Below are positions 1-5,225 of a stretch of DNA of 64,000 nucleotides, piece by piece (the stretch's first letter is position 1; every line of letters begins with the position of its first letter). Position numbers and translations under genes: made by a program. The DNA comes from an uncultured Flavobacterium sp. (lineage in GTDB: Bacteria; Bacteroidota; Bacteroidia; Flavobacteriales; Flavobacteriaceae), in the NCBI RefSeq assembly GCF_946479975.1, contig NZ_CAMLIX010000002.1:14589-78588 (forward strand). Reading direction: 5' to 3'. The notes beneath the pieces were generated by a model, which worked only from the letters and a program-made list of their open reading frames with translations, ran no database searches and had not been told where the DNA came from.

Positions 1-1
1 G

Positions 2-676
2 TTTTCGACTTTGGCAACAGCCGACAGTGTAAGAATAGGAGGAGTGCAAAGGTTACGATTATTAGAAGGAATTTTGGCTATTGTAGATAAGATTTTTGTT
101 TACGAATCTTCAGACAAGCAGACGTGCTCAATTGTATGCGAATTTGGAAAAATGCAGTTGTTAATGGCGTTTTCTCCAGATTCATATCGTGGATTTTCTG
201 GAGAAGGAAACGTATTGGAAACCATGACTGAAAACCTGCCAGTAGAATGGGTTTATGGTTTAAACAGTTTATTAAAATCAAATGAAATGTTTGATCCAAC
301 AATGCTTTCTATAGAAAATGATATTGATTTTGGAACAATGGACAACTTGACTTCCAGTTTATCTTCAATGGGATTATTGGGTTATGATTTAAGCGAAAAA
401 GCCTATTTTTACAGACGTCTTCCATTTAAAACCGAAAGAATTTTGTCTTTAAATCCACGACTTAAAAATGCTAAAAAGTTGATTGATAACGAAGAAGTGG
501 AAATCACAGAAAGAAGAGCCAATTATATTGAAGCAAAAGTAAAAGGTTCTGGTGTGATTTATAAAGTTATAATTGACAACAATTCTCAAAAATGCACCTG
601 CGATTGGTTTACCGCCTATCAAGGAAAGCGTGGTATCTGTAAGCATATTTTAGCAGTAAAAATGACTATTTCGTAA
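2..676 (+). CDS. SWIM zinc-finger protein, C-terminal part (5' end outside window)
   Basis: The reading frame is open to the left edge, so this is the C-terminal ~224 residues of a longer protein. An in-frame TTG at 11 is probably not the true start. The last ~25 residues form a SWIM finger: C-T-C, about 14 residues, then C-K-H (CxCx(n)CxH), a nucleic-acid or protein-binding zinc module. The preceding ~190 residues are not recognised. SWIM proteins are known companions of predicted bacterial RNA repair and vWA/MoxR gene clusters, which fits the RNA ligase and tRNA-like genes that follow on the same strand. The SWIM call is firm; its role here is inference. Confidence 0.75.
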   Translation, partial: FSTLATADSVRIGGVQRLRLLEGILAIVDKIFVYESSDKQTCSIVCEFGKMQLLMAFSPDSYRGFSGEGNVLETMTENLPVEWVYGLNSLLKSNEMFDPTMLSIENDIDFGTMDNLTSSLSSMGLLGYDLSEKAYFYRRLPFKTERILSLNPRLKNAKKLIDNEEVEITERRANYIEAKVKGSGVIYKVIIDNNSQKCTCDWFTAYQGKRGICKHILAVKMTIS

Positions 677-714
677 AACTGAAAAATGTTTGTTTTTTAA
701 AATTTTCATGGAGT

Positions 715-747
715 TTTGTTAAATTATGAAATAAAAGACTACATTTG
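715..747 (+). promoter_or_regulatory. Flavobacterial promoter of first tiny ORF
   Basis: TTTG at 715-718 and TACATTTG at 740-747 are separated by 21 bases. This matches the Bacteroidota housekeeping consensus TTTG-N19..21-TAnnTTTG. The expected start of transcription is near 754, about 20 bases before the small ORF at 776. Confidence 0.7.
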
Positions 748-775
748 TCTCCGAAATAAAACAAAAGAAATACAT

Positions 776-874
776 ATGAAACTTTCAATAGCACACAATT
801 TTGACCTTTCTGCAGGATATCTTCCGGCTGAGAATTCAGGATGCATTATGTATTTTTATGAAATTGAAATGTAA
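776..874 (+). CDS. Tiny ORF, 32 aa, own promoter and terminator
   Basis: ATG at 776, TAA at 872-874. The peptide starts MKLSIAHNF, contains LPAENSGCI in the middle and ends in an aromatic, acidic stretch. It has no recognised domain. A good promoter ends 28 bases upstream and a strong rho-independent terminator starts about 30 bases downstream, so it sits on its own ~180-nt transcript. A second tiny ORF at 1310 has the same layout and shares an LP...GCI pattern. It could be a true small protein, a peptide signal or leader, or a chance ORF on a small RNA; nothing here decides between these. Confidence 0.4.
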   Translation: MKLSIAHNFDLSAGYLPAENSGCIMYFYEIEM

Positions 875-903
875 GTTTTAGAGTCAAACTCATCATAAAA
901 TAG

Positions 904-934
904 AAAAGCGTCCTCAAAGTAGGACGCTTTTTTT
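904..934 (+). terminator. Rho-independent terminator
   Basis: AAAGCGTCCT pairs with AGGACGCTTT around a short loop (CAAAGT), followed by a run of T. It ends the transcript of the 776-874 ORF. Confidence 0.85.
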
Positions 935-965
935 GTTACAGACATTTTGAATTCGTTAAAAAAGC

Positions 966-990
966 ACTTGGACTTCGCTCGGCGTGACAA
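966..990. repeat. Fragment of dispersed flavobacterial repeat
   Basis: ACTTGGACTTCGCTCGGCGT plus GACAA resembles the common Flavobacterium intergenic element (CGACTxCGCTCAGxxTGACAA). A related copy in the opposite orientation lies inside purL near 25,370. Recognised by pattern memory, not by a search. Confidence 0.5.
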
Positions 991-1212
991 GAAAATGATA
1001 AACAACAAACCTTAACTAAAAATAATTTAAAAAATAATTGACCAAATGTTTAATGATTAATCAAAATAGTGAAATATAATCTTGAAAAGTAATCTGATGA
1101 GAGACAGTCATTTGATACAAAAAGAAATCTGCATCAGTTTGCGGACAGGAATTTCTATTTTTATATTTTACATTTAAGTAATTGATAATCAATAAAATAA
1201 ATTAAAAAATAA
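991..1212. other. Non-coding stretch between the two tiny genes
   Basis: AT-rich sequence between the repeat fragment and the next promoter. I see no ORF of convincing composition, no tRNA-like fold and no terminator here. Confidence 0.5.
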
Positions 1213-1245
1213 TTTGGAAATATGAATTTTTCGACTTTATCTTTG
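1213..1245 (+). promoter_or_regulatory. Flavobacterial promoter of second tiny ORF / tRNA array
   Basis: TTTG at 1213-1216 and TATCTTTG at 1238-1245, spacing 21 bases, the same spacing as the promoter at 715. It is the last good promoter before the tiny ORF at 1310, the tRNA array and the RNA ligase. Read-through of the 1427 terminator could feed the array. Confidence 0.7.
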
Positions 1246-1309
1246 CCGAAGAAAATCAGAACAAAGATTTTTAAATAAAAACGATTTTAAAATAAATAAA
1301 GCATATAAA

Positions 1310-1402
1310 ATGAATTTCAATTCAGCATACATACTAGAATCACTACTTCCGAGCTTCGACCTTGGATGTATAACAATACAGGTGCATAAACATGGACAAT
1401 AG
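1310..1402 (+). CDS. Tiny ORF, 30 aa, second copy of the promoter-ORF-terminator layout
   Basis: ATG at 1310, TAG at 1400-1402. The peptide begins MNFNSAYILESLLP, continues with a GCI triplet and ends HKHGQ. It shares the order A...L...LP...GCI with the ORF at 776, and like it has an upstream promoter with 21-base spacing and a downstream terminator (1427-1455). Length and architecture are alike but the peptides are too short for a firm homology claim. It may be a small protein, a leader peptide or a chance ORF on a ~200-nt RNA. Confidence 0.4.
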   Translation: MNFNSAYILESLLPSFDLGCITIQVHKHGQ

Positions 1403-1426
1403 GATACGTATATCCTTATAAATCTT

Positions 1427-1455
1427 GCAAGCACCTTTAATCGGGTGCTTTTTTT
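1427..1455 (+). terminator. Rho-independent terminator
   Basis: AAGCACC pairs with GGTGCTT around a loop of about 8 bases, followed by T6-7. It lies directly before the tRNA array. Confidence 0.8.
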
Positions 1456-1471
1456 ATGCCCAAAAATTACT

Positions 1472-1544
1472 GATTTCGTAGCTCAATTGGCAGAGCGCTT
1501 GACTGTTAATCAAGAAGTTGATGGTTCGATTCCATCCGAAATCG
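1472..1544 (+). tRNA. tRNA-Asn (anticodon GTT)
   Basis: A full cloverleaf: acceptor GATTTCG/CGAAATC (perfect 7 bp), D stem GCTC/GAGC, anticodon stem CTTGA/TCAAG with loop CTGTTAA, 5-nt variable loop, T stem GATGG/CCATC with loop TTCGATT, discriminator G. No CCA is encoded. It is the only fully orthodox member of the four-gene array upstream of the RNA ligase. Confidence 0.92.
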
Positions 1545-1564
1545 CTTGTTCTCTAGAAGGAACT

Positions 1565-1637
1565 GGCTCATTGGGGTTACTGGCTAATCTTCCCGACTGT
1601 CTCTCGGGAGAAACGGGTTCGACTCCCGTATGAGCCG
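1565..1637 (+). tRNA. tRNA-like gene, anticodon GTC (Asp-type), unorthodox
   Basis: Acceptor GGCTCAT/ATGAGCC is perfect, T stem ACGGG/CCCGT with loop TTCGACT is perfect, and anticodon stem CCCGA/TCGGG is perfect. The anticodon loop CTGTCTC reads GTC (Asp). Odd points: position 37, 3' of the anticodon, is T where tRNAs almost always have a purine; the D arm GGTT/AATC is weak and displaced by an extra base; and the first pair and discriminator do not look like the usual tRNA-Asp. It folds as a tRNA but may be a decoy or degenerate copy and not a normal Asp acceptor. Confidence 0.75.
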
Positions 1638-1647
1638 CTTTTTTTTA

Positions 1648-1754
1648 AGTTGCTGAGGGGCTAAGATTCTAAGCTACTGAGTTATTTAGATTCAGAGTTA
1701 AAAGTTAAAAAAAAAACTTAGCCTCTCAGAACCTTAGTATCTCAGAACCTTAAA
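1648..1754. repeat. Dispersed 'cttag...aacctt' intergenic repeat
   Basis: Degenerate iterations of CTTAG-x-CTCAGAACCTTA type sequence in both orientations, with a poly-A core. The same family appears at 1868-1916 and 42,064-42,108. It fills the gaps between tRNA genes and is non-coding. Confidence 0.6.
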
Positions 1755-1758
1755 ACAA

Positions 1759-1830
1759 CTGGGAAGATAACGGAGGTTGTTTACCCGCTTTGGATGCGGG
1801 AGGTCGCAGGTTCGAATCCTGCTTCCCAGA
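1759..1830 (+). tRNA. tRNA-Pro-like gene (anticodon TGG)
   Basis: Acceptor CTGGGAA/TTCCCAG is perfect. Anticodon stem CCCGC/GCGGG holds loop TTTGGAT (TGG, Pro). The variable loop is AGGTC, the T arm is GCAGG-TTCGAAT-CCTGC and the discriminator is A. The D arm is weak (AAC/GTT, three pairs) and positions 8-9 read GA instead of the usual T8. It could be a functional accessory tRNA-Pro or a degenerate tRNA-like RNA. Confidence 0.78.
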
Positions 1831-1867
1831 CAAAAAATGGTTTTGAAGTTATGAGATGTAAAGTTAA

Positions 1868-1916
1868 AAAGTAAAAACTTAGTTCCTGAGAATCTTAGCC
1901 ACTTAGAACCTTAAAA
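1868..1916. repeat. Dispersed 'cttag...aacctt' intergenic repeat, second copy
   Basis: ACTTAGTTCCTGAGAATCTT followed by AGCCACTTAGAACCTT; same family as 1648-1754. It separates the Pro- and Leu-type tRNA genes. Confidence 0.6.
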
Positions 1917-1919
1917 AAT

Positions 1920-1992
1920 GCAGGAATGGTGAAATGGTAAACACGGCTGATTTAGAATCAGTTTTCTGAGAGTTCGAGTCTCTCTTCCTGTA
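1920..1992 (+). tRNA. tRNA-Leu-like gene (anticodon TAG) with short variable loop
   Basis: Acceptor GCAGGAA/TTCCTGT (first pair G-T), anticodon stem GCTGA/TCAGT with loop TTTAGAA (TAG, Leu), T arm GAGAG-TTCGAGT-CTCTC, discriminator A. Genuine bacterial tRNA-Leu is class II with a long variable arm of about 10-20 nt. This one has only about 5 nt (TTTCT), yet its 5' half looks leucine-like. It lies 30 bases before the RNA ligase start, so the two are probably co-transcribed. It may be a decoy or specialised tRNA. Confidence 0.72.
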
Positions 1993-2022
1993 CTAAAATA
2001 TAATTATTTAAAAATATTGATA

Positions 2023-2592
2023 ATGAAAAAGATAAGCACATTATTCGGCAAAGATCCTAATGATTTAGGAAGAGTTATAGATAAAATTAATGTTGCAAAT
2101 AAATGGGTTTTTGATGGAGAAGCCATTGCAACCAGAAAATTCGACGGTACATCTGCAGCTATTATCAGTGGAGAATTGTTTAAAAGATTCGATGCTAAAA
2201 AAGGAAGAACAATTCCTGCGGGTGCAATTCCTTGTCAGGAAGCAGATCCAATTTCAGGTCATCAACCGCACTGGTTAAAATGCGACCGATCAAAATCGGA
2301 GTACAAACATTTTTTCGAAGGTTTCGATGAATTAGAAAAAATTGTTGACGGAACATACGAATTATGCGGACCAAAAGTACAAGGAAATCCTGAAAATTTT
2401 GAGAAACATACTTTGGTAAAACACGGCAGTGAGGTGCTTGATTTTCTAAATCTTGAATTCAATGATTTGAAAGAATTCTTATTAGAGAATGATATTGAAG
2501 GTATTGTATTTCACCATATTTCAGATGGTAGAATGTGCAAGTTAAGAAAAACAGATTTTGGTATTAAACGATTAAAATTAGAATTTTCATAA
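2023..2592 (+). CDS. ATP-dependent RNA ligase, stand-alone nucleotidyltransferase
   Basis: 189 residues from ATG 2023 (TTG at 2017 is a less likely start). Covalent nucleotidyltransferase motifs occur in order: motif I K39-F-D-G near the N-terminus (lysine that accepts AMP), a motif III-like YELCGPK segment, motif IV EGIVFH, and motif V KLRKTDFG near the C-terminus. This is the RNA ligase family annotated DUF5565/Rnl-type, which seals RNA breaks. It has no added phosphatase, kinase or C-terminal domain, so end healing must come from elsewhere. The four tRNA-like genes just upstream and the SPFH and exonuclease genes downstream suggest tRNA repair. Family call firm; substrate inferred. Confidence 0.85.
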   Translation: MKKISTLFGKDPNDLGRVIDKINVANKWVFDGEAIATRKFDGTSAAIISGELFKRFDAKKGRTIPAGAIPCQEADPISGHQPHWLKCDRSKSEYKHFFEGFDELEKIVDGTYELCGPKVQGNPENFEKHTLVKHGSEVLDFLNLEFNDLKEFLLENDIEGIVFHHISDGRMCKLRKTDFGIKRLKLEFS

Positions 2593-2834
2593 AATTGAAA
2601 TGTCTTGCGCAAAATAATTGCGCAGTATTATTTGAATCTTTGTTGAAGAAACAAAAACGTTCTTTAATAAATTGAAATGGACATCAAAGGAAACTTTGAT
2701 TTATAATATCAAACAAGCCTTGTTGGGTGTTTCTGTATAGCACTATTGTAGCAGACTTTTCGCGAAAGCGTATTATGTTTTTCTATGCAGCTTGGTTTGG
2801 AGGTTTTGATGATTTTCCAAAAATTATCTCACAC
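2593..2834 (+). other. Non-coding stretch before the permuted tRNA-like RNA
   Basis: No ORF. Contains a small CGC-GAAA-GCG hairpin (2761-2770) and a vaguely D-arm-like sequence near 2788-2805 (AGCTTGGTTTGGAG). It may be the 5' part of the structured RNA that follows, but I cannot fold it convincingly. Confidence 0.4.
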
Positions 2835-2899
2835 TCTATATGTCATGGGTTCGATTCCCATTCGCAGTAATGCGGTAACTCAGTTGGTAGAGTAATAGA
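2835..2899 (+). ncRNA. Circularly permuted tRNA-like module 1 (Y RNA / YrlA-like)
   Basis: Elements run in permuted order: anticodon-stem 3' strand TCTAT (2835-2839), 5-nt variable loop, T arm ATGGG-TTCGATT-CCCAT (2845-2861), acceptor-like stem TCGCA/TGCGG capped by a GTAA (GNRA) tetraloop (2862-2875), TA at positions 8-9, D arm ACTC-AGTTGGTA-GAGT (2878-2893), A26, and anticodon-stem 5' strand ATAGA (2895-2899). TCTAT and ATAGA pair perfectly at exactly the positions tRNA geometry predicts. The acceptor end is closed, so it cannot be charged; the termini fall in the anticodon loop. Bacterial Y RNAs (YrlA), partners of Ro60, carry tRNA-mimicking modules of this general kind. Structure is seen; Y RNA identity is inferred. 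Confidence 0.7.
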
Positions 2900-2904
2900 A
2901 AAAC

Positions 2905-2991
2905 GCAGGTTCGAATCCTGCATCAACTTTAGGGTTGATTGGACGAGTTGGTAAGTCAATGGGTCTCAAAAACCTGTTTAAAAGAGACCAT
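2905..2991 (+). ncRNA. Circularly permuted tRNA-like module 2 plus extended hairpin
   Basis: Starts 5 nt after module 1. T arm GCAGG-TTCGAAT-CCTGC (2905-2921), acceptor-like stem ATCAACT/GGTTGAT (7 bp, one G-T) closed by loop TTAG (2922-2939), TG at positions 8-9, D arm GAC-10 nt with GG-GTC (2942-2957), A26. In place of an anticodon arm follows a hairpin ATGGGTCTC (2959-2967) with GAGACCAT (2984-2991), eight pairs with one bulged G and a 16-nt loop. There is no partner for an anticodon stem before the T arm, so this module is less complete than module 1. Tandem tRNA-like modules would fit a Y-type RNA; the Ro-binding end stem was not identified. Confidence 0.6.
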
Positions 2992-3326
2992 CACTCTTAA
3001 AAAGATGACCATTAGGAAAAAACTGATTTGTCTTTGTCAGTGCAATCTAGATTTTTAAATCCAAGATTTCACACTTTTATAAAGCTAGTGCCAATTGCAA
3101 TGTATTTTGAAAAGTTTGCTTTCTTTTTGATTTGATTGTTAAGAGAATTTGGGGATTCTTCAACAAAATAGAATCAGAAACAATTCAAACAGACAAAAAA
3201 ACAAACTATTCGTCCGTTTTTATTAAAGGATAAGGACAATGAGGTTTTTTATTAGAAGAAAATAAAAATAGAAAAAAGATAACAGAGGTTTACAGGTTCA
3301 GAACTTGAAACTTTAAAAAAAATAGT
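2992..3326 (+). other. Non-coding stretch upstream of SPFH gene
   Basis: No ORF of note. Contains GATGACC (3003-3009), a small ACTGA/TCAGT hairpin (3021-3041) and AT-rich sequence up to the SPFH start. A 3' end of the structured RNA and a promoter for the next gene are expected here, but I find no clear TAnnTTTG box or terminator. Confidence 0.4.
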
Positions 3327-4424
3327 ATGATAAAAAGAATTAAAATCGAAGCGTACCAAGTGGGCTTGGTGTTCGAAAATAGAAAATTAATAAAAGTAAT
3401 CGAAGAAGGATTACACTGGATTTTTGGAAACAAAGAAGTAATGCTTTACGATCTAAACGGATCTTTTCTAGCTCCTTTTGAGTTGGATGTTTTATTGCAA
3501 AACCCAGAATTGGCCTCTCTTTTGGAAGTTGTTGAGGTTGCCGATAACGAAATTGCATTGCAATTTGTGAAAGGAAACTTTAAAGAAATCTTAGTACCAG
3601 GAAAATATGCTTTTTGGAAAGGAGTTGTAAAAAACGAATTTATTAAAGCAGATTTGTCTAAAATCGAAATCACAGAAAACATTCCAGTAAACTTATTGGA
3701 AAATGTGAAGATGAAATACTTTACAAGAAAATTCATTGTGGCAAGTAACGACAAAGCTTTGTTATTTGTGAATGGAACTTTGGTAAAAGAATTAAAATCT
3801 GGAACACACTATTTCTGGAACAACGCGATTACGATTGAAGTTAAAACTGTTGATACAAGACAGCAGCAATTGGAAATTTCTGGTCAGGAATTGTTGACTA
3901 AAGATAAAGCAGGATTAAGAATCAACTTTTTTGTGAGATACCAAGTGGTTGATATTATGAAAGCTCTGGTCGATAACAAGGATTTTGAAAAACAGTTGTA
4001 CGTCGCCATGCAATTGGCTTTAAGAGGTTTTGTCGGTGGATTGACTTTAGATGAATTATTGTCTAAAAAAGATGCCATTGCAGAAGCTATTTTGGAAGAA
4101 GCAAAAAATAAAATCAATGATTTAGGTTTGAAAATTTCTGACGCTGGAATTAGAGATGTAATTCTTCCAGGAGATATGAAAGAAATCATGAATCAGGTTT
4201 TGGTTGCCGAGAAAAAAGCACAGGCCAACAGCATTATGAGAAGAGAAGAAACTGCTGCAACAAGAAGTTTGCTTAACACAGCAAAGCTGATGGAAGAAAA
4301 TGAAATGTTGTGGAAGCTGAAAGAGATGGAATACGTAGAAAAAATCGCAGATAAAATTGGTGAAATCACCATTTCTGGCGGTGGAAACGTAATTGGTCAA
4401 TTGAAGGAAATCTTCGTAAAGTAA
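3327..4424 (+). CDS. SPFH / band-7 domain protein (slipin-like)
   Basis: 365 residues. The central region (about 140-280) has the SPFH pattern (TVDTRQQQLEISGQELLTKD, then a regular strand-helix run), followed by a helical, charged coiled-coil-like segment (about 280-350, AEKKAQANSIMRREETAATR) and a Gly-rich end. Unlike typical slipins it has no N-terminal membrane hairpin. Instead the first ~150 residues contain three copies of a beta unit of the form LxFxNxxLxxxLxxGxHxFW. Slipin-type proteins are known neighbours of RNA ligases, especially RtcB, in predicted RNA repair operons. They usually form large oligomeric rings or scaffolds. Role here inferred. Confidence 0.8.
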   Translation: MIKRIKIEAYQVGLVFENRKLIKVIEEGLHWIFGNKEVMLYDLNGSFLAPFELDVLLQNPELASLLEVVEVADNEIALQFVKGNFKEILVPGKYAFWKGVVKNEFIKADLSKIEITENIPVNLLENVKMKYFTRKFIVASNDKALLFVNGTLVKELKSGTHYFWNNAITIEVKTVDTRQQQLEISGQELLTKDKAGLRINFFVRYQVVDIMKALVDNKDFEKQLYVAMQLALRGFVGGLTLDELLSKKDAIAEAILEEAKNKINDLGLKISDAGIRDVILPGDMKEIMNQVLVAEKKAQANSIMRREETAATRSLLNTAKLMEENEMLWKLKEMEYVEKIADKIGEITISGGGNVIGQLKEIFVK

Positions 4425-4452
4425 TAAAAGTTTAATAATAAAAAATTTAAGG

Positions 4453-4611
4453 ATGAATCAAGAAGTAGTATTTGCGTGTGACCGTGATTTTGGTCAAACA
4501 GATATAATTGAGTCGGGTGAGTTTCCATTTGCCTCTTTACAAAAAAGAGGTTTGGAACTCATTAACAAATGGAATGAAAAGGTAAAATCAAGGGATATTG
4601 CATATCATTAG
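4453..4611 (+). CDS. Small unrecognised protein, 52 aa
   Basis: ATG at 4453, TAG at 4609-4611, lying 28 bases after the SPFH gene on the same strand. The product begins MNQEVVFACDRDFGQTDIIE, is acidic in the first half and basic in the second, and has no signal peptide or membrane segment. I do not recognise it. Position and codon use resemble the neighbours, so it is plausibly a real member of the island, but it could be a remnant of a longer gene. Confidence 0.45.
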   Translation: MNQEVVFACDRDFGQTDIIESGEFPFASLQKRGLELINKWNEKVKSRDIAYH

Positions 4612-4721
4612 GAGTTATTTCTCCAGCAAAGAAGTGGTGTTTTTAAGCTTTGCAGATATTGGATTCCCTAGGATTATTACGTTTTCCTGAGGTTCCCAAG
4701 AATTGCAAAAAAATAAATACC
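4612..4721 (+). other. Structured intergenic segment
   Basis: Three possible hairpins follow one another: GGAG/CTCC (4611-4624), GCAAAG/CTTTGC (4626-4653) and a longer imperfect one using TTGG..CCTAGG against CCTGAGG..CCAA (about 4660-4703). There is no T-run, so these are not classical terminators. It may be an RNA processing or regulatory element before the 4722 gene. Confidence 0.35.
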
Positions 4722-5225
4722 ATGAACAACAATACACTAAAACAATACAAAAAAGCTATTAGAGCTAAATATGAGATAGAAAAAGAGGGGAAATACTTTG
4801 ATTATTTGTACAAGCCATCTCGTGGAAAACTGCGTGATTTGTGCTGGCTTATTTTCGAAAATAATCCTTCTCAAGACGATTTAAATGTTTTTAGAAACCT
4901 TTTAGGTTTAGAATTTGACCATACGAAAAAGAACAAATTCAAGGAAAAGAAGGATAAATTCAGACCTATCGAAACGTTTTTCAAAGGAGAAACTGACCCA
5001 GCGAACATTGATGTTGTAAATATGGCTGCAATTTTGGTTGATTTTCAACCGCGTCCTTTTAAAAAGTTCTACGAAGATTGTAGAATTGAAGGTCCAAAAC
5101 AGCATAAAAGCATCGAAAAAGCGAAAGCAGTTTTTGAAAAGAAACGTTTTACAAAGGAAAAGAGAGCAGACAAACAACCGAAGAAAAAAGGTTTCTTGTC
5201 TAATTTTATGACTCTGTTTTTATGA
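4722..5225 (+). CDS. Unrecognised basic protein, 167 aa
   Basis: Start chosen at ATG 4722 (MNNNTLKQYKKAIRAKYEIE); the in-frame extension to 4650 runs through the hairpin region and is unlikely. The protein is Lys/Arg-rich, with a KPSRGKLRDLCWLIFENNPS helical core near residues 30-50, a middle segment (about 80-130) and a very basic tail (KKKRF, KEKRADKQPKKK). It has no signal peptide or membrane segment. The high charge suggests nucleic-acid binding. Its stop overlaps the next ATG (ATGA at 5222-5225), implying translational coupling with the exonuclease. Function unknown. Confidence 0.7.
   Translation: MNNNTLKQYKKAIRAKYEIEKEGKYFDYLYKPSRGKLRDLCWLIFENNPSQDDLNVFRNLLGLEFDHTKKNKFKEKKDKFRPIETFFKGETDPANIDVVNMAAILVDFQPRPFKKFYEDCRIEGPKQHKSIEKAKAVFEKKRFTKEKRADKQPKKKGFLSNFMTLFL

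Noticed and set aside
1445..1633. A 62-codon open frame covering two tRNA genes
   Set aside because: It reads through the tRNA-Asn and Asp-like genes, which explain the sequence; no protein feature is present.
2760..2805. A third permuted tRNA-like module upstream of module 1 (CGC-GAAA-GCG hairpin and D-arm-like AGCTTGGTTTGGAG)
   Set aside because: No T arm with TTCRANT and no matching anticodon-stem strands; too weak to call.
2871..2928. A normal-order tRNA lacking its anticodon arm (TGCGGTA-D arm-short linker-T arm-ATCAACT)
   Set aside because: The acceptor strands do not pair, while each pairs with the strand on its other side; the permuted reading explains everything better.
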